From contig JAGGDU010000148.1 of NCBI GenBank assembly GCA_018457135.1, positions 1 through 64,000 of the forward strand: a stretch of DNA of 64,000 bases, read 5' to 3'. The notes under the pieces were generated by a model, which was not told the origin of the DNA, ran no database searches, and worked only from the letters and a program-made list of their open reading frames with translations. This DNA comes from Trichodesmium erythraeum GBRTRLIN201 (GTDB lineage Bacteria; Cyanobacteriota; Cyanobacteriia; Cyanobacteriales; Microcoleaceae). The position numbers and the translations under genes are program-made. The stretch's first letter is position 1. Every line of letters begins with the position of its first letter. Shown piece by piece: positions 28,270-37,900 of this stretch.

Positions 28270-29823
28270 ATGATAATCGAAGAACTTCAAGAAAAATATG
28301 CAGCCGGTGAAAGAAACTTTACTAATCTCAATCTTTTTGAGGCCAATCTCGCTGGAATGAATCTTAGTGGTGTAAATCTTAGTGGAGTTAACCTTAGTAT
28401 TGCCAACCTAAGTGGTACAAATTTAACTAATTCTAATCTGAGTAAAGCTAAACTTAATATTACTAAACTTAATGGAGCTCATCTGAGTGGTACAAATTTA
28501 AATGGTGCTGATTTGAATGTAGCCAACTTAGTTCTAGTTAATTTGAAAAGAGCTCAATTAATTGGTGCTAAATTGATTAGGGCAGAATTGATTAGAGCGC
28601 AACTGAGTGGGGCAAATTTTTCCTTAGCTGATTTAAGTGGGGCAAGTCTTGTTGAAGCCACACTCCGAAAAACTAATCTTAGTGGTGCCAACTTAAAGGG
28701 AGCTAACTTACGTTTTGCTTTTATTACAGAATCTAATTTAATAGAGGCCAATTTGGAAGGAGCAGACCTGAGTGGTGCAGACCTCAGCGGTTCAGACCTT
28801 AGTGGGGCTGAATTGAGAAAAAGTAATTTGACTGGTGCTAATTTGAATGGTGCTAATTTAAGCGGGGCTAATCTACGTTGGGCTGTTTTGACTGGCGCTC
28901 AAATGAACTGTGTTAATCTTAGTGATGCAAAACTGAGTGGTGCTGACTTAAGTAGAGCCAACTTGTTCCAAGCTAATCTTTTAAATGCTAGCCTAGTTCA
29001 TGTTAATTTATCTAGTGCCTGTTTAATTGAAGTAGATTGGATTGGAGCAGATTTAACAGGAGCAAATTTAACCGGGGCAAAAATTTTTGGTACCTCTCGT
29101 CTAGGGATTAAAACAGAAGCTGTCACCTGTGATTGGCTTGATTTGAGCCCTAATGGAGATCAACCTCAAGTTTATACTCTCAATACTCTGAAAATTAAAA
29201 GTTTCTTTCACGAGACTCTTCCTAAAGTGAAGATAATTGTTGATACTCGCTTAGATATTTCTAGCCATTATGCTCTAGCTGCTACATATTATCAAATTAG
29301 CAAGTATTTACCAGATATAAATCAACCTCCTTGTATAGAAGTTAACTCTTGTAGAACAATTATTTCTTTTTCAATGAACAGCGATGAAAAAATATTTGCT
29401 GTTGCTTATATCACTGTTCTACCTTTTCTTGATGGTTATAAAACTCAAGAAAATATTATCAAAATCATGAAGATACTTAACTCTCATGATTTCAATTCTT
29501 TAACTCCTATAGTAGCTAAAATAATTCGGCAGTTAAGTACAGTTTTAAATAAATCAATTCAACAAGTAAATAAAATTAATAAAGACAAAGTTTTGTTGAA
29601 ATTTTGTAGGGGAGTTCAGTTTTTTCAGACTCCAACAAAAATAACTGTAATTAATTCTAGCGGTAAAAATTTTCATGTCTATCATCACCCTAGATTTGGT
29701 AAACGAATAGTAAATAAAGTTAGTAAAAGTACAGAAGGAGAAGTCAGAATTCAAGTACCTCAAACAGTACCATATTCTATCAATACAATTATTGATTTTA
29801 TTGATGGCTTTCATAAACCATAA
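28270..29823 (+). CDS. Pentapeptide-repeat protein with unique C-terminal domain
   Basis: Starting at ATG 28270 (MIIEELQEKYAAGERNF, the usual head of cyanobacterial pentapeptide proteins), it has 517 residues. An ATG at 28243 would add nine unlikely residues. Residues ~15-275 are about fifty A(N/D)Lxx pentapeptides forming a long beta-helix. Residues ~280-517 are a non-repeat domain with VTCDWLDLSPNGDQPQVYTL, then strands and helices; I do not recognise its family. It has no signal peptide and is probably cytosolic, with the beta-helix as scaffold. It is divergent from tyrA. Confidence 0.8.
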   Translation: MIIEELQEKYAAGERNFTNLNLFEANLAGMNLSGVNLSGVNLSIANLSGTNLTNSNLSKAKLNITKLNGAHLSGTNLNGADLNVANLVLVNLKRAQLIGAKLIRAELIRAQLSGANFSLADLSGASLVEATLRKTNLSGANLKGANLRFAFITESNLIEANLEGADLSGADLSGSDLSGAELRKSNLTGANLNGANLSGANLRWAVLTGAQMNCVNLSDAKLSGADLSRANLFQANLLNASLVHVNLSSACLIEVDWIGADLTGANLTGAKIFGTSRLGIKTEAVTCDWLDLSPNGDQPQVYTLNTLKIKSFFHETLPKVKIIVDTRLDISSHYALAATYYQISKYLPDINQPPCIEVNSCRTIISFSMNSDEKIFAVAYITVLPFLDGYKTQENIIKIMKILNSHDFNSLTPIVAKIIRQLSTVLNKSIQQVNKINKDKVLLKFCRGVQFFQTPTKITVINSSGKNFHVYHHPRFGKRIVNKVSKSTEGEVRIQVPQTVPYSINTIIDFIDGFHKP

Positions 29824-30527
29824 ATTGAATCTCTATAGAATAATTTTGATTTTGAGAAAAAAAATATAATAACTAACTTCTCAGCGATTATTTTTTCTCG
29901 CATCTTAGATAATTTTTGCTAATTAGTTAATTAGTTTGTCAAAAAAATTGCTGAATAACTTCAAGAACTGGATTTGAGTCCATAAAATTTGGAGCTGATA
30001 TTAGAAATTGCTATGGAAAAATTTGTTAAAAAAATTATTAAGTATTCTCCAAGGAAAATTACTTTTTTTTCAATCTCTGATCAGTTAATTTTAAATTTAA
30101 ACTTCCCCACCCCTATCAAAATAATAAAAGCTTTACCAGGTTAAACTAATTGTAGTTTTTATAATTGCTTATATTGGTTATAAATGATAATTCCCCCTTA
30201 GGTGGAGTATATTTTGAGCTATTTGCTTCAATTATCTCTCTTATTTTAGAGATTGTATAGAAATCGCTAAATCAATGTTTTGCACCTATATGGCTAAAAA
30301 GGTAAAGAAGCTTACTCTAGCTCTAATTATTAACCCTAATGAGGTTGAATTTTTATAAGTAAATAATCAATATAAAGTTCAGTTAAATAATTTAACTTGC
30401 AAGAGTTGAGTAGTAAGTAGCAATCCTAAATTTTGGGAAAAAAATCTGTAAAAATGAAACTCTCTTTACCTTCTGACAATAAAGTAGCTGATTTTATTAA
30501 CGGCTTTTATTACTTTACTTAAAGTCT
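29824..30527. other. intergenic, no gene seen
   Basis: 704 bp, AT-rich, with stops in all frames. Nothing beyond A/T runs was recognised. Confidence 0.4.
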
Positions 30528-32066
30528 GTGATCGAAGTAGAAGTCCATCAATCCTTGTTAAATTTTCTGCGATCGCAAAATCAACCTCACTGGCCTCATA
30601 ATTTAACAATGGCACGGCTAGTGGCAAGAGCTTTGCGACTGGGGCGTAGTGCTCTAATTCAAACAGCTTCACCTCCAGGTAGCCGTAATCAACAATATCA
30701 ATTAAGTTATCTGTTACCAGTATTAATGTGGCCAAGAAAAACAATATTAGTTGCTCCTCAGCCAGTCCAAGAACATTTAATAACTGTCGAAATTCCCAAA
30801 TTAATGGCAAGTAACTCTCAGATTAGTTCATCAATTAGTAAAAAAGGAATTCAAATCTATCCGCTACAAGAGCCTGATTTTAATGGACTACTACTGATGA
30901 AGCCCAAAGCTTGGTTAGTGAGCCAATGCCAAGATGACCACTTTTCTAAAGGTATTCCGACAATTATTGATTGGGCAGACTATTTAGAAAACTGGGTACA
31001 AAGCTTTTTAACCACAAGCTTTTTACCCACTAATTGGAATCAATTGATGCAATTTTATCCCGATCAAGCTGACTTGATTCGTGAAACAAGGGTAAACTTA
31101 ACAAAATCACTTTTTCAACATCCAGCTAATCCCTACAGTTGCTACTTAATTGAACAACATGAGCAACAGATTTTACAAAATCTCATCGAAGGTTTGTCAT
31201 TAACTCTAAGAAATCAAGAATTACAGAGTCATAATTTAAATCATAATTTTTGGTATCAGTGGCAAAGCAATGGACAACTCAGGTGGGCAGAAATTCATCG
31301 CCAGAGAGGATCGTTTTCTTTATACTCTACTCCTTATGATTTATCTGAAGCTCTAAAGAATATTTGGACTAAACAACCTGTAGTAATTATTGGAGGAGCA
31401 TTAGACCTAGAAGCAAAAGCTGATACCTATAGACAGAACATGGGACTAGGGAATATAACTTGTGTTAAATTTTCTCCTGATCGTCACAATGAGATGATTC
31501 AACTATATTTGCCCAATAGCTTACCAATGCCGAATACACCTCAATTTCAACCAGCATTAATTTCAGAAATTCGGACTCTATTGCATATTAGCTCCAGTGT
31601 TATTAATAGATTAATAGTGCTTCTCATTGGAGATGTACCACTTAAAAGTCAAGTGGGAACTACTTTGGCCTCTGAATTTGGCTCCCGAGTCCAAGTGGAA
31701 ACTGTTTTTAGTGAAGAAAATGGAATTTTAATTACTGGTTGGGAGTTTTGGCAACAACATCAAAAAGAATTCAAACCACCTAAATTATTGATAATTGCTA
31801 CTTTGCCCCTTCCATCTTTGGAACATCCTTTAGTCTCTGGGCGAGTCAATTTTTACAAGCAACAAGGTTTAGATTGGTTTAGATTATACCTTTTACCAAA
31901 AGCACTGCAAGATATGCAACGTGCTATTACACCCGTGCGAGAATCTCAGGGCATCGTTGCGCTGTTAGATAGTCGTGTGATTCGTCGTAGTTATGGTCAA
32001 CAAATTTTAACAGCTCTTAGTCCTTTTGCCAAAATTGATTATTTGGATACTACATGGTTAATTTGA
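30528..32066 (+). CDS. DinG/XPD-like helicase-related protein with degraded ATPase motifs
   Basis: A 512-residue protein starting with GTG. The C-terminus (LDWFRLYLLPKALQDMQRAI, TPVRESQGIVALLDSRVIRR, SYGQQILTALSPF) clearly matches the helicase C domain of DinG-type superfamily 2 helicases. The N-terminal part keeps the layout but not the chemistry. Where Walker A should be, the sequence reads LIQTASPPGSRNQQYQLSYL without GKT, and the DEAH-box position reads IIDWADYLEN. No iron-sulfur cysteine cluster is seen. Cyanobacterial genomes carry such proteins, often annotated as ATP-dependent helicases. It may bind DNA without unwinding it, or use altered motifs. The C-terminal Arg finger region looks preserved. 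Confidence 0.65.
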   Translation: MIEVEVHQSLLNFLRSQNQPHWPHNLTMARLVARALRLGRSALIQTASPPGSRNQQYQLSYLLPVLMWPRKTILVAPQPVQEHLITVEIPKLMASNSQISSSISKKGIQIYPLQEPDFNGLLLMKPKAWLVSQCQDDHFSKGIPTIIDWADYLENWVQSFLTTSFLPTNWNQLMQFYPDQADLIRETRVNLTKSLFQHPANPYSCYLIEQHEQQILQNLIEGLSLTLRNQELQSHNLNHNFWYQWQSNGQLRWAEIHRQRGSFSLYSTPYDLSEALKNIWTKQPVVIIGGALDLEAKADTYRQNMGLGNITCVKFSPDRHNEMIQLYLPNSLPMPNTPQFQPALISEIRTLLHISSSVINRLIVLLIGDVPLKSQVGTTLASEFGSRVQVETVFSEENGILITGWEFWQQHQKEFKPPKLLIIATLPLPSLEHPLVSGRVNFYKQQGLDWFRLYLLPKALQDMQRAITPVRESQGIVALLDSRVIRRSYGQQILTALSPFAKIDYLDTTWLI

Positions 32067-32599
32067 ACTAGGGAATAGGGATTAGGAAGTAGGATTAATG
32101 ATTATGTGGATTTAAATTAAAGCAAATTGCTGTATAACCCAAAAACTAGGATTTTTAATTCAATTTTAAGTATATTTGGGGTTAGCATATCTATTATCTA
32201 ATGGGATGATAGTTTCTGTAGGTCAGCAGGTGAGCAGGTCAGAGCATATAAATAGCCCGGTTACTAGGTTTGGTGTAGTAAGAATTGTCCCCTAATTTGT
32301 TTGCCTAGATATACCCAAAATTATTTCCATATATGGGCTTGAACTACCAAAAAGCTAGTAATTTTTGCTACCTACGTTAGGCTGTAGTATTTTATGGCAA
32401 AAAAAAGTCCTGGGTTGCGTAGTCCCAAAAGCATTTTAGGCTAATAATAGCATAGGGAGACAAGGGACAAATATATCCGACTACCTCCTCATTAATTCCC
32501 ATTTCTTCTGACTCCCTACCCCCGAAAAAGACGTTTTCAGTAAACCCTTACTACTGTTATGATTGGATATAAATTACTAAATAAAGGTTGAAATCATTT
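32067..32599. other. intergenic, no gene seen
   Basis: 533 bp with short direct words (GGTCAGCAGGTGAGCAGGTC near 32220) but no open frame or RNA gene that I recognise. Confidence 0.4.
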
Positions 32600-32812
32600 A
32601 TGGGTGAAGCAAAGCGTCGTAAAGAAGCACTTGGAGAAAATTATGCTCAAGAAGCAAGGTTTATTTCTTGGCTACCAATTACTAAAAGTCAAAGTCAAAA
32701 ATTTATGCAGTTGACTACAACTGGTGCATGGATAGGTATTGGACTCCTTGTTGTTGCCTGGTTAATAATTAGATTTATTGGCCCTGCTTTTGGATGGTGG
32801 CAAATTGAATAA
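32600..32812 (+). CDS. DUF2839 family small membrane protein
   Basis: A 70-residue protein starting at ATG 32600 (MGEAKRRKEALGENYAQEAR). A TTG four codons upstream is possible but the family begins with MGEAKRRK. After a basic head and a WLPITKSQSQKFMQ linker comes one hydrophobic segment (AWIGIGLLVVAWLIIRFIG) and a Trp-rich end. This is the layout of the cyanobacterial DUF2839 family, of unknown function, probably anchored in the plasma or thylakoid membrane. AAAGG at 32583-32587 may be its ribosome binding site. Confidence 0.8.
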   Translation: MGEAKRRKEALGENYAQEARFISWLPITKSQSQKFMQLTTTGAWIGIGLLVVAWLIIRFIGPAFGWWQIE

Positions 32813-33072
32813 ATTTAATTATTACTAATTATTACGCAATCAAAAAATCTTGACTTATTCTTTGTTAGTCGTATTAGTCATTCTCAAGGATATTGATTGT
32901 ATTAAATGCAGAGAATATTAACTCATAAATCAGTCAAAATAAACACATACTTTGATGTTTTTCAAATAAAAAATTAAGATAAACTCAGACAAATTTGTAA
33001 AATTAAAATATTAAATGAGTTTTTATATCTTTTTACTTATAGTAATGATTAATTATTTGTATGATTCAGATT

Positions 33073-33298
33073 TTAAGTTTTTAAATCAGTGATTTTACTG
33101 AAGTTAAATTTAATAGTTTTATGCCTAAAAATACAATATTCAGCTAAATTATTGTATTTAAGACTAGTATCCAAAATTACATTTTTGAGTTTTTAAATCA
33201 GTAATTTCACTGAATTTAAAGTTAATGGTTTTATGCCTGAAAATACAATGGTTTAGCTGAAGATTATAGTTGATACTAGTATCAACTATAATCTTAGT
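33073..33298. repeat. Diverged 112-bp tandem duplication
   Basis: Two neighbouring copies (about 33073-33184 and 33185-33298) share GTTTTTAAATCAGT, TTTTATGCCT and AAAATACAAT in order with about 20% difference. Each has the inverted words TCAGT/ACTGA. It is non-coding. The second copy ends in the perfect palindrome listed separately. Confidence 0.75.
33260..33295. repeat. Perfect 36-bp palindrome
   Basis: The 36 bases are identical to their reverse complement with no loop, centred on ACTAGT (arms AAGATTATAGTTGATACT and its complement). In the sister copy of the duplication the same place reads only loosely palindromic. It could extrude as a cruciform or bind a dimeric protein. The nearest gene downstream is the DUF1815 gene, 310 bp away. 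Confidence 0.9.
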
Positions 33299-33604
33299 TA
33301 AGATAAAGTATATATTGTGTAAGACTAGTTGAAAGATGTCCGAGAAAGGATCATTGAGTTTAGACTATTTTATAGGTTAAATATTAAAATTTTATAATAA
33401 TTTATTTGACAAACTCTATAATCTAAGAAAAAAAAACTATCTAATTGACTGGTTCCTATATATAGTGTTTATTTAATTTTAAAAACATTATAGGGAAAGT
33501 ATAAAAAAGCACAATAAACTAGAGATTATTGAGAATTGACCAGGGTTTATTGACAAAATTCGTTGGCTCTGAGAATCTAAGGATGTGATGATAGGAGGAT
33601 AACT

Positions 33605-33970
33605 GTGTTTCTGAGACTTACAGAACAACATCGTCAATTTATACAAGACCTAGTAATGAATTTACAAGCTCTAGCAACTGTGCTAGAGAGGAGAGGATAT
33701 TTGGCATCCTGTTACACTTGTGGAGGTCAAATGAATAGTGCATCATTTATGGTCAGCTTGGGAGAAAACCATCAGATTCGCTTTCTCGTCTCAGATTATG
33801 GTATTACATGGACAGAGATGCGAGATGACCGTGAATTAATGAAATTAGAAGGAACTGAAGCTATTAGTCAGCTACAAGAACTAGCTAATTTGCTGAAAAA
33901 TCAGATTCAGCCTTGTCAAAAACCCAATAAACTCCAGCAAGCATATCTAAGCCTGAATAAGGGCATTTAG
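33605..33970 (+). CDS. DUF1815 family protein
   Basis: A 121-residue protein starting at GTG 33605, preceded by AGGAGG at 33594-33599, a strong ribosome binding site that fixes this start. The sequence (MFLRLTEQHRQFIQDLVMNL, ALATVLERRGYLASCYTCGG, MNSASFMVSLGENHQIRFLV, SDYGITWTEMRDDRELMKLE) matches the cyanobacteria-restricted DUF1815 family. It has two cysteines in CYTCGG. Function is unknown. It is probably cytosolic. The C-terminal 20 residues are less typical. Confidence 0.85.
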   Translation: MFLRLTEQHRQFIQDLVMNLQALATVLERRGYLASCYTCGGQMNSASFMVSLGENHQIRFLVSDYGITWTEMRDDRELMKLEGTEAISQLQELANLLKNQIQPCQKPNKLQQAYLSLNKGI

Positions 33971-34734
33971 CATCAAGTTACCCTGCGTTAAACCTTATGG
34001 TTATAACGCAGATAATGTACTTGAAAGATGAAATACATTAATCTTTGCGACTAAAGACTGATCAAAAGATTGGGTGATTTATAGATAGGGAGATTCATAA
34101 GTAGCATAATTTTTTGTATTTCTTATATTTCTTATGAATAAGTGGGTAAATAATTAGGAACTACACACTTTAAAAGCCGAAATTCAATCATTGTATAAAC
34201 ATCACGCTTTGCAAATAATTTTTTGTAGGTACTTATATTTATTTATTAACATCTAAAAACCTAGTGTTTAGTTACAAAAGTTAATAGTATTATTTTTTAT
34301 TTGACTTCCCTTTGTTTCAAAGCTTTTGAAGGGCTCAATAAATATATTAATGTATGCAATTAGAGACTAGATAACTCTAAAATCGCTTCGTTCTAGTGGA
34401 CTGCACACAAATAAATAAGATGGCGTATAACTCCGGTATCCGAATATAGTTTTTAAAGGTTAAGTTTTAGCTGTAAATACTCACTCTATAATAATTAAGT
34501 AGGTAGACTTAGTTCTAGTTTTTAGGGAAAACCCTAACTGGGAATAAGAAAAAGCAAAGATATAATAAGTATATCTGACAAAGGATCAAAAACTCTATAT
34601 ATTAATATTGTCTGGAATAAAAATTAAAAAGTAACTAATATTATGGCATTTTTGAGGATAGTTAGAGACTACTTAATGGTGGTATATATTTCGGATTCTC
34701 TATTCCCTTAACTTAGACAATAAATGTTAGGCTC
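33971..34734. other. intergenic, no gene seen
   Basis: 764 bp of AT-rich DNA without a readable frame. An upstream part of the decayed reading frame at 34735 may lie here but could not be followed. Confidence 0.4.
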
Positions 34735-34883
34735 GTTACTAAGGAACAAATTTTACGTGAGCCAGATGTTAATCTATAGGTACAAAAAAACAAGTTAAAT
34801 TTTTAGCATTAGCTGACAACAAATTACTACTAATTGATTTTGAAGAAGTTTGGCAAGATAGGAGAGTTGATAACAAACTATGA
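34735..34883 (+). pseudogene. Decayed small gene coupled to the hydrolase start
   Basis: The reading VTKEQILREPDVNL-stop is followed, after a frame change in an A-run near 34785, by QVKFLALADNKLLLIDFEEV and WQDRRVDNKL-stop. The stop TGA overlaps the ATG of the alpha/beta hydrolase as ATGA, typical of translationally coupled genes. I do not recognise the family. The protein-like composition and the coupling suggest a former operon partner rather than chance. Confidence 0.35.
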
Positions 34884-35755
34884 ATATTCTAGAATCTCAA
34901 TGGAAACATTTCTTTATAGACACTAATGATATTCGCCTGCATTGTGTGACTCAAGGTGAGGGAGAATTAGTTATACTCCTTCATGGCTTCCCAGAATTCT
35001 GGTATTCTTGGCGTTATCAAATGCCTGCATTAGCACGTCATTTTAAGGTTGTAGTTCCAGATTTACGTGGCTACAATGATTCAGATAAACCAGATAATGG
35101 TTATGACTTAGATACTTTAGCTGCTGATATTCGGGGACTAATTGAGCGTTGCGGTTATGTTAAGGCGCATATTGTTGGCCATGATTGGGGAGGAGCGATC
35201 GCATGGCACCTAGCTCAAAAATTTCCTCAACATTTAAACCGTCTAGCAATTTTAAATGCAGCTCATCCACAAAAATTCGTTCAAGAACTGCTAGGAAATT
35301 TAGATCAATTACGCAGAAGTTGGTATATATTAGCTTTTCAAGTTCCTGGAATTCCTGAATGGGTAATTCAGCAAAACTTAGGAGAATTTATCAAAGGACT
35401 TTTCCAAGGACAGGCAATTCGTAAAAGTGCTTTTACTGCTGAAATTACTCAGATTTATCAGGCAGCTTTAGAGAAACCAGGAGCTTTAGTAGCTGCAATT
35501 AATCACTATCGTCAATTTCTTTGGCCTCAAAACTGGCTAAAAAACTTTAATAAGCCACAACTAGTTACATCACCTACTTTAATTTTATGGGGTAAAGAAG
35601 ATTATTTTTTAAGCCAAAAACTTACAGAAGGTTTAGATAAATTAATTGCTGCTCCTTTCCAGTTAAAAGTTATTCCTGACTGTGGTCATTGGATTCAGCA
35701 AGAAGTTCCCCACACAGTAAATAGGGAGTTGCTGAATTTTTTGAGAAAAAAATAA
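34880..35755 (+). CDS. Alpha/beta hydrolase (epoxide hydrolase / haloalkane dehalogenase type)
   Basis: A 291-residue enzyme with the epoxide hydrolase layout. The oxyanion-hole motif is HGFPEFWYSWR, the nucleophile elbow VGHDWGGAIAWH with Asp102, an acid in WGKEDYFL, and His270 in DCGHWIQQEVP. An Asp nucleophile next to His fits epoxide hydrolases and dehalogenases rather than serine esterases. The substrate is unknown. There is no signal peptide, so it is cytosolic. The start at 34880 overlaps the stop of a decayed frame (ATGA), with AGGAGA upstream as ribosome binding site. Confidence 0.85.
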   Translation: MNILESQWKHFFIDTNDIRLHCVTQGEGELVILLHGFPEFWYSWRYQMPALARHFKVVVPDLRGYNDSDKPDNGYDLDTLAADIRGLIERCGYVKAHIVGHDWGGAIAWHLAQKFPQHLNRLAILNAAHPQKFVQELLGNLDQLRRSWYILAFQVPGIPEWVIQQNLGEFIKGLFQGQAIRKSAFTAEITQIYQAALEKPGALVAAINHYRQFLWPQNWLKNFNKPQLVTSPTLILWGKEDYFLSQKLTEGLDKLIAAPFQLKVIPDCGHWIQQEVPHTVNRELLNFLRKK

Positions 35756-35990
35756 TCATTATTTAGGTAAATTATTTAATTGTGCCTATTGTTCTACCCT
35801 ATGCAAAATTGTTTATAATTAGAAGTTCAATTAAGGCAATGATGAAACACTTAGGCACAGATAAAATTGGCGTTGGTGATTTTGGCGGGTGATTATGGTT
35901 TAATAATAATCCCCTAACTATTAATTCAAAAGAATTTTATCTTTGGCCAAATTTAATTTTCATAGACTTGATTCACCAACGCCCTAAAAT

Positions 35991-37073
35991 TTACTCTTCT
36001 TCTAGAGCTTCATCCTCATCTTCATCCTCTTCTATCTCATCAACCCGTGCCACAGAATTAGCAGAAACCAAAGCACCTTGACTTAAATGATCTCGAACTT
36101 GCTTTTCAATTTTTTTGGCAAAGTCAATATTAGATTCCATATAAGCAATAGCTTTTTCTCGACCTTGAGCAAAATTACTTCCTTGGTAACTATACCAAGC
36201 ACCTTTACGTTTAATTACATCTGTCTCTTCGGCTAAGTCAATAATACAGCCGACATTAGAAATTCCTTTACCAAAAATAATATCAAATTCAGCTACGCGG
36301 AATGGAGGAGCGACCTTATTCTTAGCAACTTTGACCTTAGCATGAATACCATATTCCTCTGAAGATTTCTTGAGAGTTTGTGTGCGACGAATATCAAGTC
36401 TAACCGAAGCATAAAATTTAAGAGCATTACCACCAGTAGTAGTTTCTGGATTACCATAAACAACACCTATCTTTTGGCGAAGTTGGTTGAGGAAAACTAC
36501 TGTACAACCTGATTTACCAATATTTCCTGTAATTTTCCGTAGTGCTTGACTCATTAAACGAGCTTGGAGACCCATGTGAGAATCTCCCATATCTCCCTCA
36601 ATTTCAGCTCTAGGTACTAACGCTGCTACCGAGTCAACAACCACAATATCAACAGCTACAGAACGAACAAGATGATCCACTACTTCTAAGGCCATCTCTC
36701 CAGTATCAGGTTGAGAGACCAATAAATTTTCAATATCTACTCCTAATGCAGCAGCATAAGTAGGGTCTAGAGCGTGTTCTGCATCTACAAAAGCTGCTAT
36801 ACCACCACTTTTCTGAGTTTCGGCGATCGCATGTAATGCTAGAGTCGTTTTTCCAGAACTTTCTGGTCCGTAAATTTCAATAACTCTGCCCTTGGGTAAG
36901 CCACCTCCTAATGCCAAATCTAAGGTAAGTGCGCCACTCGAGATTGTTTCTACCTTCATGCGGGTAGCATCTCCCAAACGGACAATTGACCCTTTACCAA
37001 AAGTTTTTTCTATGGTTTTGAGGACTGAATCTAAAGCTTTTTGTTTTTCTTTGTTATCTGTAGCTGAAGCCAT
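35991..37073 (-). CDS. recA: Recombinase A
   Basis: A 360-residue RecA. It has Walker [15 protein letters not shown], Walker [15 protein letters not shown], loop L1 around [20 protein letters not shown], loop L2 near [20 protein letters not shown], and an acidic tail ([15 protein letters not shown]) typical of cyanobacterial RecA. It pairs homologous DNA strands in repair. There is no intein. The upstream 80 bp contain no site resembling the cyanobacterial LexA box AGTACN4GTACT, so direct LexA control is not evident. It is intact and normal in length. Confidence 0.97.
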   Translation of the reverse strand: MASATDNKEKQKALDSVLKTIEKTFGKGSIVRLGDATRMKVETISSGALTLDLALGGGLPKGRVIEIYGPESSGKTTLALHAIAETQKSGGIAAFVDAEHALDPTYAAALGVDIENLLVSQPDTGEMALEVVDHLVRSVAVDIVVVDSVAALVPRAEIEGDMGDSHMGLQARLMSQALRKITGNIGKSGCTVVFLNQLRQKIGVVYGNPETTTGGNALKFYASVRLDIRRTQTLKKSSEEYGIHAKVKVAKNKVAPPFRVAEFDIIFGKGISNVGCIIDLAEETDVIKRKGAWYSYQGSNFAQGREKAIAYMESNIDFAKKIEKQVRDHLSQGALVSANSVARVDEIEEDEDEDEALEEE

Positions 37074-37144
37074 TTATTTTTTCCTAACTTATTAATATAG
37101 AATAGATACCCGGGTGAGTAAATGTTGTTTTCTATGGATAATAT

Positions 37145-37900
37145 TGACATACTCCCCACCATTAACGGTAGGGAATTCTCACTTTATATCAAAGAGCCTA
37201 GCATGAGTATCAACCCCTGCCACTACCTCTTTACACTCCGTGAGCTTTTTTCCCATCTGCGGTGATGGTACTTAATTCTCTTTCTATTAGTCACATCTCT
37301 ATCAGTGATACAGCTCAACTTGAATTAACTCCCTCAGATAGCTGCTTCTTACCATGGTTAATACCACAATTAGGGCATATTTGACTTTGACTATTGGCGT
37401 CTAGTTTGGTAAAATGTATAATCGGTTTACCCAGAATAGTCAAAAATAAACTCACGAATAGGGTCTAAACAAATATTTTCTCAAGCAAACTTCCCTAATG
37501 CTTTCAGGTTTAAATCTTCTGCAAATATTATTCCCACTTATTTACACTTTTGATATGCTGTCAAAAACTATAAATTTTTTCTTGCTAGGTAAATCTTTTC
37601 CTACAGCTACCCAATTTGTTTTTTCACTTTCAGCTAGCCTCTTGAATCTTTCTTAATTTATTCTGTAGTTATCTATTGGCTGCATCAGCTTCTTGAAATG
37701 AGGAAACTCACATCCTGTGAACTACATATAAACAAATAGGGTGTCAAGTGATATATGTGTTTGCTAAAAACACTTAAGATAGGAGAATTTTCAGATATTA
37801 GTTCTCTTTGTTGGCCTTAGTCAGAGCTTGATACTGACTCACATAATTAGGAATTTTTTTTTCTCGTGAAATAAATTATGTACTCAAACGAGGTATAGCA
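37145..37900 (-). pseudogene. tnpB: Relic of IS200/IS605-family tnpB (OrfB)
   Basis: Read on the minus strand across several frames, the relic gives IPNYVSQYQALTKANKEN, IIFAEDLNLKALGKFA, LDPIREF, and the zinc-finger region TKLDANSQSQICPNCGINHG followed by KKQLSEGVNSS and a stop. These match, in order, parts of TnpB: N-terminal helices, the EDLNLKAL block with the catalytic Glu, and the CPxCG finger. There are at least ten stops and frame changes. TnpB is an RNA-guided nuclease of IS200/IS605 elements; this copy is dead. A hairpin like the element's right end is preserved at 37154-37173. Confidence 0.75.
37154..37173 (-). mobile_element. Subterminal hairpin of the decayed IS605-type element
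   Basis: On the minus strand CCCTACC-GTTAAT-GGTGGGG forms a 7-bp stem (one mismatch-like T/G pair) with a 6-nt loop, just downstream of the tnpB relic. IS200/IS605 elements have such hairpins near their ends for TnpA recognition. No tnpA is seen. Confidence 0.5.

Noticed and set aside
35991-37073. Intein in recA
   Set aside because: The protein is contiguous and of normal length with all motifs in order.
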